From the NCBI GenBank assembly GCA_009773515.1, contig WSXX01000021.1, positions 1-64,000 of the forward strand: DNA of 64,000 bases, written 5' to 3'. The position numbers were made by a program, and so were the translations under genes. The DNA is from Bacteroidota bacterium (GTDB lineage: Bacteria; Bacteroidota; Bacteroidia; Bacteroidales; Lentimicrobiaceae). Below the pieces are notes generated by a model that was given only the letters and a program-made list of their open reading frames with translations, made no database searches and was not told where the DNA came from. Shown here piece after piece: positions 27,505 through 37,000 of this stretch (the stretch's first letter is position 1; each line of letters begins with the position of its first letter).

Positions 27505-28887
27505 CTATGACTGCTTTCTCATCAGCAAGAACTGATATGGTTCCAAAGTCATTTGTGTTCCAAGTGTGATGTTACTCTCATTGATAACTTCCAGCCATTG
27601 GGTATTCCTCAGTTCCGCAGGAATGGTATAACCAACCGGAACATTTCTTAGGTTAACCATTATAACTACCTCATCTCCGTTGAGTTCCTTTTTAAAACAG
27701 GCAACATCACTGTGCTGGTAAATTTTATTCACACCTTTTCGGGCAGTTGCGGAGGATGCATAAAACTGCAGCATTTTTTCGTAAGTCAGCAACATTTCGG
27801 GGTTACTTCCCCAGTTGATTGTTGAGTTTGAGAAGAAAGGTATATTGGCAAGTGTTCCTACCTCCTGACTTCCATAAATCAATGGAACACCACCTGTAAA
27901 AATACCTACCACTGATGCAGCCAATGCCCCGTCAATTCCATTAAAAAGGCTTATTGGCGTAGCATCCCAGGCCGATTCATCGTGGTTGGTGGTAAAACGC
28001 ACCCAATGTTTGCCGGCAGGAGCACTGGCGTACTCATTTGTATGTGCAGTAAAAATGCGGCTCACCGGCTGTCCATTAAAAACTTCTTTTATGGCTCCGT
28101 AAAACTGCCAGCCAAAACTGAGATCGAATCCGGCAGCAAAATGATCATTTCTGGCTCCTTCAGCAAACCAGATAAAATCCCTTCCATCAATCGATCGTAT
28201 TGAATCAATAGCCTGTTTCCAGAAGTCAAAAGGAACTCCATCGGCATAATCACACCTGAAACCATCAATATTTGCTTCGTAAGCCCAAAACTTCATGGCG
28301 TCGATCATAGCGTCGCGCATTTTCTGGTTGCTGAAATTCAGGTCGGCAACATCAAGCCAGTTGGTTCCTGCCGGATGAATGATGTTGCCATTCCCGTCCT
28401 GAGTGTACCAGCTTTTATTGCTTATCCAGGCATTATCCCAGGCTGTATGATTGGCAACCCAATCCATAATTACAGCCATTCCCCTGCTGTGGGCTTCATC
28501 GGTTAATTCTCTCAGATCATTGAGGGTGCCATATTCCGGACCTACCGCTTTGTAATCCTTAACTGAGTATGGAGAATTGACAGAATTTACCTGTCCAACC
28601 GGATGAATAGGCATCAGCCAGATAACATTAACCTTTAAATCAGCCAGCTCATCCAACCTGTCAGTTACACCCTGCAGATCGCCCGATGAACTGAACGCCC
28701 GCAGATTTACTTCATACATTACAATATCCTCTGTTTCAGGAATTCCGGTAAATGGCGTTCCATATTGCTGATAAATTGAGTCCTCAACAGGGGGATCCGG
28801 TGGATTCGGATTCTCCTTTTCCTTGTTACATGAAATTGAAAATAGCAGCAAGAATGCGATAAATATGCGGAGGAATGTTCTGATCAT
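27505..28887 (-). CDS. Alpha-amylase family (GH13) lipoprotein
   Basis: This 460-residue glycoside hydrolase has a lipoprotein signal (MIRTFLRIFIAFLLLFSISC, lipobox SISC), so it is anchored to a membrane, probably facing the periplasm or surface. The catalytic barrel shows the four GH13 regions: VIMDWVANHTAWD, DGFRCDYAD (nucleophile Asp), FIWFAEGARND (acid/base Glu) and FTTNHDESAWD (transition-state Asp). A C-terminal beta domain follows. It probably cleaves alpha-glucans. No SusC/SusD pair or other starch genes are beside it. Confidence 0.88.
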   Translation of the reverse strand: MIRTFLRIFIAFLLLFSISCNKEKENPNPPDPPVEDSIYQQYGTPFTGIPETEDIVMYEVNLRAFSSSGDLQGVTDRLDELADLKVNVIWLMPIHPVGQVNSVNSPYSVKDYKAVGPEYGTLNDLRELTDEAHSRGMAVIMDWVANHTAWDNAWISNKSWYTQDGNGNIIHPAGTNWLDVADLNFSNQKMRDAMIDAMKFWAYEANIDGFRCDYADGVPFDFWKQAIDSIRSIDGRDFIWFAEGARNDHFAAGFDLSFGWQFYGAIKEVFNGQPVSRIFTAHTNEYASAPAGKHWVRFTTNHDESAWDATPISLFNGIDGALAASVVGIFTGGVPLIYGSQEVGTLANIPFFSNSTINWGSNPEMLLTYEKMLQFYASSATARKGVNKIYQHSDVACFKKELNGDEVVIMVNLRNVPVGYTIPAELRNTQWLEVINESNITLGTQMTLEPYQFLLMRKQS

Positions 28888-29158
28888 TTTGTTTGTTTAT
28901 TTTGATAATGCCATAAAACACATGGCAGAAGTGCTCAATCCGATAGCAAGCTCAGGTAATTTCTGCTCGCCTGTTTATCTCCACAAAAATAACCTTTTAA
29001 ACATAATGTTTCATTTTGAAATATCAGACATCAGTTTCCTGGTGGAAGATATATCCCGAATCATTACCTGAAAATCAAATGAAATAACACCCTCATTATC
29101 TCTCAAATTGCATGATTTCCTGGTCTCTCAAGCTTTCATCCTTCGTCACAGAATTGCC
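28888..29158. other. Divergent intergenic region
   Basis: This gap separates the divergent amylase-family gene and the sigma-54 activator. No credible gene, repeat or RNA was seen apart from the promoter box just downstream at 29159. Confidence 0.5.
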
Positions 29159-29166
29159 TATCTTTG
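29159..29166 (+). promoter_or_regulatory. Putative -7 promoter box of the sigma-54 activator gene
   Basis: TATCTTTG fits TAnnTTTG exactly. The ATG at 29182 is 15 bases further on. An in-frame TTG at 29164 lies inside the box, so it cannot be the start. Confidence 0.6.
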
Positions 29167-29181
29167 CAAAAAACAGCATCT

Positions 29182-31092
29182 ATGACCCGGAAAAGCCGGA
29201 AACAAGACGACATTATCCGCGAATCGCACGAGAGGAGTAAAAATTTCGGGGTTACTCATGACCAGGAATTCCCTATCCTCATGCTTACCGATGCGGAAAA
29301 AGAAATTCTGCTAAGCGAAAATCAAAGCCTGATTGAAGTTGCCGGTCCCTTTATGGAGATGCTTTACAACTTTGTGGAAGGCTCGGGTTTTATCATTGTG
29401 CTTACCGATAAAAACGGTTGCATCCTCAGCGTTTCCGGAGATAAAGAACCTGTGGAAGCTGCCATGGGTATGAATATGGTGGTCGGTGCTTTTATGAATG
29501 AGAAAAGCATAGGCACCAATGCCATGGGTACTGCATTAAGTGAAAATACCCCTGTGCAGGTTTCGGCTTCGGAGCATTTTATGACAGCCTATCATCGCTG
29601 GACATGCTCAGCAGCGCCCATTCACGATGAAGACAACAACATTGCAGGCACCCTGAATCTTACCGGCAGCCGTGAACTTGTTCATCCGCACACGCTGGGG
29701 CTGGTGGTTGCATCGGTATCCGCCATCGAAAATCAGCTCAGAAACCTGCAAATAGAACACCGCCTCAAAGAATCCGTTCAGTTTATAAACCACGTAATGG
29801 ATTCTCTTTCACTTGCGGTGATGTCGGTTGATGAAAACGGACGGATAACCTCAGCCAACAAAATGGCGCATAAACTTCTGAAACAACCCAATGAAAAACT
29901 TCCCGGAACTTCAGCGGAAGATTACCTGCCTGATTACCGAAAACTTTTATCAATCGTTAATGAGCAAAGAATAATTCTTGATGAAGACACTCAACTGAGG
30001 ACATCAGCCGGATCTGAATCATTCAGCCTGAACGCATACCCGATTACTCTGGCCGACGGAAGAATTGAAGGCATGGTGGTGAGTTTCAGGGAGATGAAAC
30101 GCGTTTATAAAACTGTGAACAAATATACCGGAATGCATGCCCGCTATACGTTTGAAGATCTTATTGGTGAAAGCGATGAGATGAAACGTGTAACCGAATA
30201 TGCAAGAGCGGTATCTGACAGCCCCTCAACCGTGCTGATCACCGGCGAAAGCGGCACAGGTAAGGAGGTTATTGCACAGTCGATTCATAATCACAGTTCA
30301 AGGGCTGAAAATGGATTTGTAGCACTGAATTGCGGTGCCATCCCGCCTTCGCTTATCGAAAGTGAATTGTTTGGTTATGACGAAGGGGCTTTTACCGGCG
30401 CATTCAAAGGTGGCCGTCCCGGAAAGTTTGAACTGGCAAATGGCGGTACTCTCTTTCTTGATGAAATTGGTGAAATGCCCACCGATATGCAGGTGAAACT
30501 GCTCAGGGCTTTACAGGAAGGCACCATTATGCGGGTTGGCGGAAACAGGCAGATATCTGTTGATGTAAGGATTATCGCGGCAACCAATAAAAACCTGAAA
30601 ACTGAAATCGAAAACGGCAACTTCAGAAGTGATCTTTTTTACCGCCTCAGCGTAATTCCCATTCACGTGCCTGCTTTGCGCGAAAGGCAGGAAGATATAC
30701 CCTTACTGATCAGCTACTTCCTGAATCTGAAATCAGTAAAACTCAAGAGAATTGTTCCTGAAATCAGCAAGGAGCTGTTTATAAAACTTTCCGGATATCA
30801 CTGGCCCGGGAACATCAGAGAATTGGAAAACTTTATCGAAAAATATGTAAATCTTGGCGGCGATCTCTCGTTCGATCCGGAAACATTCATGAATGATGAT
30901 CTTCAGAAAAATCCGAAAAATGTAAATGCCGGCAACCCGGACAAAACTATTGTCAGCCTCGCCGATACTGAGAAACAGGCCATAATCAGCGCACTTCAAC
31001 TTACCGAAAGAAACATCAGTCACACGGCCAAAGCATTAGGCATCAGCAGAAATGCCTTGTACGAAAAAATTAAAAGGCACGGAATTGAATAG
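29182..31092 (+). CDS. AcoR-like sigma-54-dependent activator
   Basis: This 636-residue enhancer-binding regulator probably activates sigma-54 promoters in response to a small molecule or redox signal. An N-terminal GAF domain (about 50-190) carries the AcoR-type stretches SIGTNAMGTALSENTPVQV and HRWTCSAAPIHDEDNNIAGTL. A PAS domain follows (about 205-310). The AAA+ domain has Walker A GESGTGKE, the sigma-54 contact loop GAFTGA and Walker B GGTLFLDEIGEM. A Fis-type helix-turn-helix ends the protein (NISHTAKALGISRNALYEKI). It lies 543 bases upstream of the NuoE/NuoF operon on the same strand and may control it, but no convincing -24/-12 site was found there. Confidence 0.88.
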   Translation: MTRKSRKQDDIIRESHERSKNFGVTHDQEFPILMLTDAEKEILLSENQSLIEVAGPFMEMLYNFVEGSGFIIVLTDKNGCILSVSGDKEPVEAAMGMNMVVGAFMNEKSIGTNAMGTALSENTPVQVSASEHFMTAYHRWTCSAAPIHDEDNNIAGTLNLTGSRELVHPHTLGLVVASVSAIENQLRNLQIEHRLKESVQFINHVMDSLSLAVMSVDENGRITSANKMAHKLLKQPNEKLPGTSAEDYLPDYRKLLSIVNEQRIILDEDTQLRTSAGSESFSLNAYPITLADGRIEGMVVSFREMKRVYKTVNKYTGMHARYTFEDLIGESDEMKRVTEYARAVSDSPSTVLITGESGTGKEVIAQSIHNHSSRAENGFVALNCGAIPPSLIESELFGYDEGAFTGAFKGGRPGKFELANGGTLFLDEIGEMPTDMQVKLLRALQEGTIMRVGGNRQISVDVRIIAATNKNLKTEIENGNFRSDLFYRLSVIPIHVPALRERQEDIPLLISYFLNLKSVKLKRIVPEISKELFIKLSGYHWPGNIRELENFIEKYVNLGGDLSFDPETFMNDDLQKNPKNVNAGNPDKTIVSLADTEKQAIISALQLTERNISHTAKALGISRNALYEKIKRHGIE

Positions 31093-31173
31093 ATTCCCGG
31101 GGTAAATTCGTCATAACTTCTTCGATACCGCTACCAATAACAGATTGTTCGTCCGATCCTTCGACTCCGCTCA

Positions 31174-31327
31174 GGAGGACATCGTATAGGTCTGATATCG
31201 TGTGCATTAAAGAGAATCATTGATGACCAAACACGAATGTCACACTGAGCGGAGGACATAGTATAGGTCTGATATCGTGTGCATAAAAGAAAATCATAGA
31301 TGACCAAACACGAATGTCACACTGAGC
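31174..31327. repeat. Two tandem 77-bp repeats
   Basis: Copies 31174-31250 and 31251-31327 differ at a few positions. Both start GGAGGACAT and end GTCACACTGAGC. Outer sequences CTTCGACTCCGCTCAG and CTGAGCGGAGTCAAAG form inverted arms typical of a repeat seen between genes in many Bacteroidota. The gap 31093-31635 holds only this and A/T-rich sequence. Confidence 0.8.
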
Positions 31328-31635
31328 GGAGTCAAAGTGTTTAAACGCTTGATCTAACTGTCATCTCGACATTATGCTCATTTTTTTGAGTTTCAACTCA
31401 GGCTGAATACCGATGCAAAAACATAAAAAACCAGCTTTCAGGCATGAATTTTCTCATTTTCACACTTTTAACCACTCAGAGAATTACTGAATATTACAAC
31501 TTGTCAAACGCTATGCTATGTTTATATATTTGATTTTCAATACATTAAACCGTATTTAGAAAAGTTATAAATTACCATAAAAATACCTCTATACCGACCG
31601 GAATATTTACTTTTAGCCCACAAAACATACAATCC

Positions 31636-32166
31636 ATGCGAGTTTCAAGAATACCCGTTCCACAAAAGGTTGTCAGCAGTGAAGTGCCTGACCTCAGCCT
31701 GTTAGACCCTCTTATCAAAAAGTACAAAGGACGTAAGGGCAATATGATTCCGCTTCTGCAAGGAGCTCAGAACATTTACGGATACATCCCAAAAGAAGCT
31801 TTTGAGAAACTATCAGAGGATACCGGACTCAGCCTCAGCGAGATGTATGGTGTTGCTACTTTTTATGCACAATTCAGAATGAATCCGGTGGGCAAACACA
31901 TCATAAAGGTGTGCCATGGAACAGCCTGCCATGTGCAAAACGCCAATTCAATTACCGATGCAATTCAGGATGCACTGCAAATAAAAGACACTGAAACAAC
32001 CGAAGACAGGCTATTTACCCTGGAATCGGTTGCATGTCTCGGTTGCTGTTCTCTGGCTCCGGTTATGATGATTGGAGATGACACATACGGTAAACTTACC
32101 GGAAAGGCAGCTGTAAAAATCATCAAAGAGATCCGGATCAAGGAATCGCAACCTGCTGAAAAATAA
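31636..32166 (+). CDS. NuoE/HydC-like [2Fe-2S] subunit
   Basis: This 176-residue cytoplasmic protein belongs to the 24-kDa subunit family found in complex I, bifurcating hydrogenases and bifurcating transhydrogenases. A helical N-terminal half (GNMIPLLQGAQNIYGYIPKEA, SEMYGVATFYAQFRMNP) is followed by a thioredoxin-fold [2Fe-2S] domain. The four ligand cysteines are in VCHGTACH and VACLGCCSLAP. It is the first of three genes with short gaps (35 and 36 bases) and so the small subunit of the complex formed with the next two products. Electrons would pass between its cluster and the FMN of the NuoF-like subunit. Confidence 0.9.
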   Translation: MRVSRIPVPQKVVSSEVPDLSLLDPLIKKYKGRKGNMIPLLQGAQNIYGYIPKEAFEKLSEDTGLSLSEMYGVATFYAQFRMNPVGKHIIKVCHGTACHVQNANSITDAIQDALQIKDTETTEDRLFTLESVACLGCCSLAPVMMIGDDTYGKLTGKAAVKIIKEIRIKESQPAEK

Positions 32167-32201
32167 TACATATGGATTAACATTGCTTTACACATCAAAA
32201 T

Positions 32202-33980
32202 ATGAGTAAAACACAGGTAATAGTAGGGTTAGGAAGTTGCGGCGTTGCTGCAGGAGCCGGCAAAACCTACGACAAGATAAAAGCATTGAAAGAGGCTGAA
32301 AATCTGGACTTTGAACTAAAGAAAACCAGCTGTGTCGGTATGTGCTTCTGCGAACCTCTGGTCGAGATTGTTGACGATTCAGGAACCTATCTGTACGGTG
32401 GAATTGACGAGAACAGGGTTTTTGAAATTATTGACAAACACGTAGTTCAGGGAAGCCCGGTAAAAGAATATGTTGTTCATTCCGACTTGTTCAAAACCGA
32501 TGAGAATGAATTTCTCGATGATCAGGTAAAAATTGTGCTCCGTAACTGCGGACATATGGACCCTGAGAGTATTGATGAATATGAAGCAAGACAGGGCTAT
32601 GCAGCCATCAGAAAGATAGCTGATGAGAAAATTTCAGGCACTGCAGTAATTCAGGATATTCTCGACTCAGGCATACGTGGCCGCGGTGGCGGAGGTTTCC
32701 CAACAGGAATGAAATGGCGGTTTGCTGCCAATAACCCTTCTGATGAAAAGTTCATCATCTGCAATGCCGATGAAGGCGATCCCGGTGCATTTATGGATCG
32801 TTCGGTGCTTGAGGGCGACCCGCATTCCGTGCTGGAAGGCATGATTATCGGAGCATATGCAATCGGTGCCACCGATGGTGTAATTTATTGCCGGGCTGAG
32901 TATCCGCTGGCCATCAAGCGACTCAACATTGCCATAGATCAGGCCAGAGAAAACGGCTATCTCGGCAATAACATCCTTGGAATCGAAGGGTTTAACTTCG
33001 ATCTTCACATCAAAGAGGGCGCAGGCGCTTTTGTTTGTGGTGAAGAAACCGCACTGATTGCTTCGGTGGAAGGCGAACGCGGAATGCCTCGCAAACGTCC
33101 GCCATTTCCGGCTGCTTCAGGCCTTTGGCGCAAACCTACCAACATCAACAATGTTGAAACATTCGCCAATATCCCCTGGATTATTATCAACGGCCCGGAA
33201 GCTTACGCAAAATACGGAACTGAAAAAAGCAAAGGAACCAAAGTTTTTGCCCTTGCCGGAAAGATAAAACGTTCAGGTTTGGTGGAAGTGCCGATGGGAA
33301 TCACCATCCGCGATGTGATTTTCAAACTCGGCGGCGGCATTCAGGACGACAAAAAATTCAAAGCTGTTCAGATGGGTGGTCCTTCAGGTGGATGTATTCC
33401 TGAATATCTGGCCGATACCATTGTGGATTACGATTCAGTGAACGCAACCGGCGCCATCATGGGTTCCGGCGGTATGGTTGTGATGGATGAAACCACCTGC
33501 ATGATTGATGTGGCGAAGTTTTTCCTTGATTTCACACAAAAAGAAAGTTGCGGCAAATGCACGTTCTGCCGCATTGGCACAAAACGCATGCTCGAAATCC
33601 TGATCAGGATTACCGAAGGCGAAGGACGCGATGGTGATATCGAGTTGCTTGAAGAACTCGCCTATCAGATCAAAGATACATCGCTTTGCGGACTGGGGCA
33701 AACGGCGCCAAATCCGGTGCTTACAACCATTCGTTATTTCCGCGATGAATATGAAGCCCATATTTATCACAAAAAATGTCCGGCCAAAGTCTGCAAGAAA
33801 CTGCTCACTTACGAAGTTGACACAGAAAAATGCACCGGTTGCACTGTTTGCGCCAAAAACTGCCCGACCAATGCCATCGACGGCGACCGCAAACAATTAC
33901 ATTTTATCCGGCAGGAGGATTGTATCCGCTGCGGCGAATGCTACTCGAGATGCAAGTTTGATGCAATCAACTTATTCTGA
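32202..33980 (+). CDS. NuoF/HydB-like NAD(H)- and FMN-binding subunit
   Basis: This 592-residue protein carries an N-terminal thioredoxin-like [2Fe-2S] domain (about 1-90, GSCGVAAGAGK and KTSCVGMCFCEP). The NuoF core binds NAD(H) and FMN (RGRGGGGFPTGMKWRFA, ICNADEGDPGAFMDR, GAGAFVCGEETALIASVEGERG). The N3-type [4Fe-4S] site is ESCGKCTFCRIGTKRM. A C-terminal ferredoxin domain has two [4Fe-4S] motifs (CTGCTVCAKNCP and CIRCGECYSRCK). This layout is that of bifurcating hydrogenase HydB and related complexes. In complex I the extra ferredoxin domain is absent. With the neighbouring genes it should be the site where NADH reacts. Confidence 0.92.
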   Translation: MSKTQVIVGLGSCGVAAGAGKTYDKIKALKEAENLDFELKKTSCVGMCFCEPLVEIVDDSGTYLYGGIDENRVFEIIDKHVVQGSPVKEYVVHSDLFKTDENEFLDDQVKIVLRNCGHMDPESIDEYEARQGYAAIRKIADEKISGTAVIQDILDSGIRGRGGGGFPTGMKWRFAANNPSDEKFIICNADEGDPGAFMDRSVLEGDPHSVLEGMIIGAYAIGATDGVIYCRAEYPLAIKRLNIAIDQARENGYLGNNILGIEGFNFDLHIKEGAGAFVCGEETALIASVEGERGMPRKRPPFPAASGLWRKPTNINNVETFANIPWIIINGPEAYAKYGTEKSKGTKVFALAGKIKRSGLVEVPMGITIRDVIFKLGGGIQDDKKFKAVQMGGPSGGCIPEYLADTIVDYDSVNATGAIMGSGGMVVMDETTCMIDVAKFFLDFTQKESCGKCTFCRIGTKRMLEILIRITEGEGRDGDIELLEELAYQIKDTSLCGLGQTAPNPVLTTIRYFRDEYEAHIYHKKCPAKVCKKLLTYEVDTEKCTGCTVCAKNCPTNAIDGDRKQLHFIRQEDCIRCGECYSRCKFDAINLF

Positions 33981-34016
33981 GCCAGATCATTACCAACCCA
34001 AAGTCAAAGAAATCCG

Positions 34017-37000
34017 ATGAAGAATAAATTAAATATCATCCTGAACGATCAGATTGCCAAAGGTTTCGAAGGCGAAACGATACTTGAAGTTGCGCGACGC
34101 CATGGACTTGAAATCCCGACATTGTGCGACGATCCGCGTTTAGAGCCGTTTACTTCCTGTTACGTTTGCGTTGTTGAAGTTGAAGGAATGCGCGGACTGC
34201 AGCCATCATGCTCAACCAAAATCGCTGAAGGGATGAAGATTTATACCCACAGCGAAAAAGCTTTGAAATCGCGCAAAACGGCACTCGAACTGATGTTGAG
34301 CAACCATTATGCTGACTGTATTGGCCCGTGCAAGCAGACTTGTCCTGCAGGAGTTGATGTTCAGGGATATATCTCGCTGATTGAAAAGGGATTGTACAAC
34401 GATGCCGTTGCCGTGATCAAAGAAACCAACCCGCTGCCTGCAATTTGCGGAAGGGTTTGTGTTCGTCCCTGCGAAGTTGCCTGTCGCCGCAATCTTCTGG
34501 ATGAAGGCGCCGCCGTCGGCATTGATTATCTGAAACGTTTCGCTTCAGATTATGATCTTGACTCACCCACCAAATTCAGACCGCACATAAAACCTGATAC
34601 TGGAAAGAAAGTAGCTGTAATTGGTGCCGGTCCCGGTGGATTGTCTGCCGCATTTTTCCTCAGGAAAGAAGGTCATGCTGTGGATATTTTTGAGGCCAGT
34701 CCCGCTGCCGGCGGATGGCTCAGGTATGGCATTCCTGAATATCGCCTGCCCAACGATCTGCTGCAACGCGAAGTGGACAACATTACTGAAATGGGTGTAA
34801 ACATCCATTATAAGCAGCGCCTGGGTGAAACCATCAGCTACAAAGAACTGAAAAAAGAATACAACGCAACAGTGCTCGCCATCGGTTCACAAAAAGGAAC
34901 CTCCATTGGCTGCGAAGGTGATGATGCCGAAGGCGTATTCGCCGGAACTGATTTTCTGAAAGCGCTGGAGCTCAACAAAACAGATAAACCTGACTTTTCA
35001 GGAAAAACGGTTGTTGTGGTCGGTGGCGGAAACACAGCCATGGATTGCTGCCGCACATCGCGCCGCCTGGGTGCTGAAAAGGTGATTGTGATATACCGCC
35101 GCACCGAAAAGGAAATGCCTGCCAACCCCATCGAAATTCACGAATCGAAGCTCGAAGGTGTGGAATATATGTTCCTCACACTGCCGCTGAAAGTGAAAAA
35201 AGACGAAAACGGACACATCAAAGGCATGATTTGTATGCGCATGGAACTGGGTGAGCCCGATGCTTCCGGCCGGCGTCGTCCCGTTCCCGTTCCAGACAGT
35301 GAATTTCAGATTGATGTTGATATCGCCCTTGCCGCAATCGGGCAAAAAACCGATGTGCATTTTCTCAATGACATCAATTCAAACGAAACCGATGGCCAGC
35401 TGGTTGTAAATAAATGGGGCGATCTGGATGCCGACAAAAACACACTCCAAACCGGAATTCCTTCGATGTTCGCTGCAGGTGATGGAGTTACCGGCCCTGC
35501 AACCCTGATTCAGGCCATTGCTCAGGCAAAAGTTGCTGCATTAAGCTGCCACCAGTTCCTTACAAATCAACCTATTAAGCCGGCGATTAAAGAATTTATC
35601 AGTAAAAAAGATAATTTCAGGGAGCAGAAACCCGCCGACCTTGAAGGAAAATTTGCCAATCAGCTGCGCGAAGAAATGCCGGTAATGGATCCGGATAAAC
35701 GAATGAATTTTGAAGAAGTTGAATTGGGATACGAAAACGAGGAGGTAGCAAAAGCAGAAGCTGCACGCTGCCTCGAATGTGGATGCACTGCCTATTTTGA
35801 CTGCGATCTGAAAAAATATTCCACAGAATACGGAGCCGAACAAATGCACTTTGAAGGCGAACACCGTGAATATGATGTGGACTTCAGGCATCCGTATATT
35901 GAAATTGACAACAATAAGTGTATTCTGTGCGCACGCTGTGTTAGAATCTGCCGGGAAGTTGTCGGCGCAAATGCGCTGGGACTTGTAAACCGCGGTTACG
36001 ACACATTTGTTGCTCCAAGTATGGGCAACTCATTGAGCGATACAAACTGCGAGTCATGCGGACTTTGCCTTTCAACCTGCCCTACCGGTGCGCTTACCGA
36101 AAACAAACTGTTCAAACCAGGGCCTGTGATTACCGAAAGTTTCCAAACCATATGCAATTATTGCTCAGTGGGTTGCAACCTCGAAATTCACCACCGCAAT
36201 GGTTTTGTGATGGAAGTTAAAGGTGCGGAAGGACTTATAAACAGTGATGGAAACATTTGCCGATACGGGAAATTCGGATATCAATACCTGAATGACAAAA
36301 GCAGGATAACAAGTCCGATGCTCAAGAAAAACGGCAAACATGAACCCATCAGCTGGGAAGAAGCATTTGCTATACTTGACAAAGAAATCAAAACATCAAA
36401 ACCTGAAGAAATTTCATTTTTTGCCGGTGCCAGGCTAACCAACGAAGAGCAATTCCTTGTTCAGAAACTGGCAAGAGCAGGTGCCAAAACCAACAATATC
36501 GGCAGTTTCCATTACCTGGGAAGAGGCAGCAATTATTCGAAACTTTCCAAAGCCAATTTGCCGTTTCCTGAGCTAACCGAATCAAGCCGGGTTATTCTTT
36601 TGGGTGCTGAAGTCAGCCGCGACAATGCCGTGGCCGGTTTTATGATCTGGAACAATCAGAAAATGAAAGGCATTCCTGTTGAACTGATCACAACACTGAG
36701 CGAAAGTTCTTCAGATCACAAAGCCGACAAGATCATCAGGATAAAATCATATTATCACTTTGTGAAAGCGGTGAATCATTACCTGCTTTCGCATAAACTT
36801 GAAAATGGTTTGTTTATCCGTGATCTGATCGATAACTTCGGCGAATACAAAGATCAGGTGCTCAGCGAATCATTCGATGAACTGGTAAAAACTTCAGGCG
36901 TAGACCGCGAGGAAACCATCATTCAGTTTGCCATTGATTACAACAACGAAAAAGCGGCTGTCATTGCTTTCTCAGAGAAAGAACTTTCGGGCCGCACCTG

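Noticed and set aside
31174-31327. CRISPR array
   Set aside because: There are only two adjacent long units and no spacers or cas genes.
31440-31635. Sigma-54 promoter for the NuoE operon
   Set aside because: GG and GC pairs present are not 12 bases apart, so no acceptable -24/-12 site was found.
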